Positions 6,561 to 7,603 of a stretch of 7,603 nt of DNA are shown piece by piece. The stretch covers positions 1 to 7,603 of the forward strand of contig USKO01000028.1 of NCBI GenBank assembly GCA_900555365.1, read 5' to 3'. This DNA is from an uncultured Bacillota bacterium (GTDB lineage: Bacteria; Bacillota; Clostridia; Christensenellales; UBA1242). Below the pieces are notes generated by a model. That model had not been told where the DNA came from and ran no database searches. It worked only from the letters and a program-made list of their open reading frames with translations. The position numbers and the translations under genes were made by a program. Numbering within the stretch: the stretch's first letter is position 1; each line of letters begins with the position of its first letter.

Positions 6561-7427
6561 ATGAAAATATTGATTTTAACAAGTGGCGGAGATGCGCCTG
6601 GAATGAACAAGGTTATCGCTTTAATGCAGAAGAAGTTTAAAGACTCTCTTTATGCTTGCGAGGAGGGATTTAAAGGTCTGATAGAAGGCAAGATTGCTTT
6701 GGCATCGACCTTTTCACCTCTTGCAAGTGAAAATGAAGCGGGAAGCTGCATTAGATGTTCGCGCTGCCCAGAATTTAAAACTAAAAAGGGCTTTAAAAAA
6801 GCGCTAGAGAACGCAAAACGATTTGATTATGTGGTAGTGCTTGGCGGCAATGGTTCATATAAAGGTTGCTGCGAGCTCAATGAAAATGGCGTAAAGACAA
6901 TATTTATTCCATCTACCATAGATAACGATGTTAAAATCAGTGAATATAGCCAAGGGTTTGATAGTGCTCTGCATGCTTGCAAGTATGTTATAGAAAACAC
7001 AATGCCGACTATGGCCGCTTTCAAAAGATGTGCTATATTCGAAGTTATGGGGCGAGAATGTCCGCTTCTTGCTCAAAGTACTCAAGAAGAAGAGAATTGT
7101 TATTATTTAATTGCTTCACAAAAAGATATAGATTTTCAAAAAATTTCTGATATAATTAATGAAAACTATAGACAAAATCTTGCCACTTCGATTATAATTA
7201 AAGAGCGACTATTGTCGTCAGAAGAGCTTATTTCAAAGCTATCGGTTTTATGTCCAAATGTAGAGATGAGATATATAAAGGTTGGCTATCTTCAACGGGG
7301 AGTCAAACCTACAAAGAAGGAACTTTATTTTGCTAAAAATTTTGCTCGTCTTGCAATAAAGCTCATCAAAGAAAATAAAAAAAGTCGCGCGATTATCTAT
7401 AAAAATAATGCCTTTCAAACTTATTAG
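6561..7427 (+). CDS. pfkA: Divergent ATP-type 6-phosphofructokinase homologue
   Basis: A 288-residue member of the PFK family, which phosphorylates fructose 6-phosphate to fructose 1,6-bisphosphate in glycolysis. Retained by comparison with Bacillus PFK: GGDAPGMN (9-16), SRCPEF (67-72, R68 for R72), TIDND (119-123, catalytic-base D121), R156 for R162, MGR (163-165), E215 for E222, R237 for R243 and QRG (245-247, R246 for R252). Changed: GGDGS becomes GGNGS (95-99, N97 at the Mg-binding Asp103), His249 becomes Y243, and effector-site R21/R25 become A20/K24. C63, C66 and C69 form C-x2-C-x2-C, and 11 cysteines occur overall. The chain stops about 30 residues before the usual end (family about 319). 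AGAGG (6550-6554) precedes the ATG by 6 nt. It follows dnaE by 27 nt, as in clostridial dnaE-pfkA pairs. Family is secure; normal kinetics are doubtful. Confidence 0.85.
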   Translation: MKILILTSGGDAPGMNKVIALMQKKFKDSLYACEEGFKGLIEGKIALASTFSPLASENEAGSCIRCSRCPEFKTKKGFKKALENAKRFDYVVVLGGNGSYKGCCELNENGVKTIFIPSTIDNDVKISEYSQGFDSALHACKYVIENTMPTMAAFKRCAIFEVMGRECPLLAQSTQEEENCYYLIASQKDIDFQKISDIINENYRQNLATSIIIKERLLSSEELISKLSVLCPNVEMRYIKVGYLQRGVKPTKKELYFAKNFARLAIKLIKENKKSRAIIYKNNAFQTY

Positions 7428-7579
7428 ACTTATGAATTTAAAAATTTAAGATATTTAAGTTTTGAAGACTTAATCTTTATAGACAAAAAATAACGAGAAA
7501 TCTTCTCAAAAATCCAATTTACTTCAAATTTAAAATTCTTACAAACAAATCGAACAGGCAATAATGCCTGTTAATGCGA
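7428..7579. other. AT-rich intergenic region after pfkA
   Basis: No credible reading frame is present, and no continuation of the missing PFK C-terminus is seen after the TAG stop. A weak AT-rich hairpin (TTAAGT 7455-7460 with ACTTAA 7468-7473, then TCTTTAT) may be a poor terminator for pfkA. A small GAGAA/TTCTC hairpin lies at 7495-7507. A weak promoter-like pair, TTAAGT (7455-7460) and TATAGA (7478-7483) with 17-nt spacing, overlaps the first hairpin. No strong promoter for the downstream tRNA is evident. Confidence 0.5.
7553..7572. repeat. Perfect 8-bp-arm hairpin just upstream of the tRNA
   Basis: AACAGGCA (7553-7560) and TGCCTGTT (7565-7572) pair perfectly around an ATAA loop. On the + strand no U-tract follows, so it does not look like a + strand terminator. 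On the - strand the sequence after the stem reads CGATTTGTTTG, moderately U-rich, so it could stop transcription entering from the right. It lies 7 nt before the predicted tRNA 5' end and would be in the precursor leader if transcribed from upstream. Confidence 0.55.
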
Positions 7580-7603
7580 GCACCTATGGTGAAGTGGATA
7601 TCA
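7580..7603 (+). tRNA. 5' end of a tRNA, probably tRNA-Arg, cut by window edge
   Basis: The last 24 nt fit tRNA positions 1-24: acceptor 5' strand GCACCTA (7580-7586), T8 and G9, then a D-arm with stem GTGA (7589-7592) pairing with TCA at the very edge plus the next base (expected C). A14, G15, the G18-G19 pair (7596-7597) and A21 are all in place. GCACC acceptor stems and A at position 20 (7598) are typical of bacterial tRNA-Arg. The anticodon is outside the window, so the amino-acid identity is inference. Confidence 0.7.

Noticed and set aside
7455..7480. AT-rich hairpin after pfkA as an intrinsic terminator
   Set aside because: The stem has only one G-C pair per arm and the following tail is interrupted, so I mention it only within the intergenic entry.
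7395..7500. Frameshift explaining the short PFK
   Set aside because: None of the three + strand frames after the stop encodes anything like the missing C-terminal PFK segment.
1..7603. CRISPR array, insertion sequence, prophage, toxin-antitoxin or defence system
   Set aside because: No regularly spaced repeats, transposase, integrase or effector motifs appear; the genes are conserved housekeeping genes with one small unknown.
1..7603. Alternative genetic code with UGA read as Trp
   Set aside because: UGA serves as the natural stop of the membrane gene, the PHP gene and whiA at the expected protein ends, and Trp codons in dnaE are UGG.

Overview
The window reads as an AT-rich chromosomal segment of a low-GC Gram-positive bacterium, most likely an uncultured or poorly described member of the Clostridia. 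This rests on whiA (a Gram-positive/Mollicute family), Clostridia-style loops in DnaE, purine-rich Shine-Dalgarno sites and consensus sigma-A-type promoters. UGA is used as a stop (first membrane gene, PHP gene, whiA) and Trp is read from UGG, so the genetic code is standard. All recognised genes are on the + strand.

Layout. (1) At 62-90 a near-consensus promoter drives a two-gene unit: an unrecognised four-helix membrane protein (110-556), overlapping by ATGA with dtd (D-aminoacyl-tRNA deacylase, 553-1002). The unit ends in a perfect-palindrome hairpin (1015-1038). (2) At 1085-1112 a second strong promoter, carrying a 17-bp dyad between its -35 and -10 boxes, drives a PHP-family phosphoesterase (1143-1910), then whiA (1907-2872, TTG start, TTGA overlap), then dnaE (2886-6533). 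(3) pfkA (6561-7427) follows 27 nt after dnaE and may also have its own extended -10 promoter inside the dnaE 3' end. (4) The last 176 nt are non-coding, AT-rich sequence with hairpins. They end in the first 24 nt of a tRNA, probably tRNA-Arg, cut by the window edge.

How the genes work together. PHP-whiA-dnaE-pfkA resembles a conserved Clostridia neighbourhood in which rapZ and yvcK usually lie between the PHP gene and whiA; here they are absent. The cluster combines replication (DnaE), cell-division-linked regulation (WhiA) and central carbon metabolism (PfkA), while dtd does translation quality control.

Most of the window is housekeeping, and I see no CRISPR array, insertion sequence, phage gene or defence system. 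The least ordinary item is the PfkA homologue. It has substitutions at the Mg-binding Asp (GGDGS to GGNGS), the fructose-6-phosphate-contacting His and the allosteric Arg positions, a new C-x2-C-x2-C cluster, and a C-terminus about 30 residues short. It may be an altered or regulatory PFK rather than a typical allosteric enzyme.
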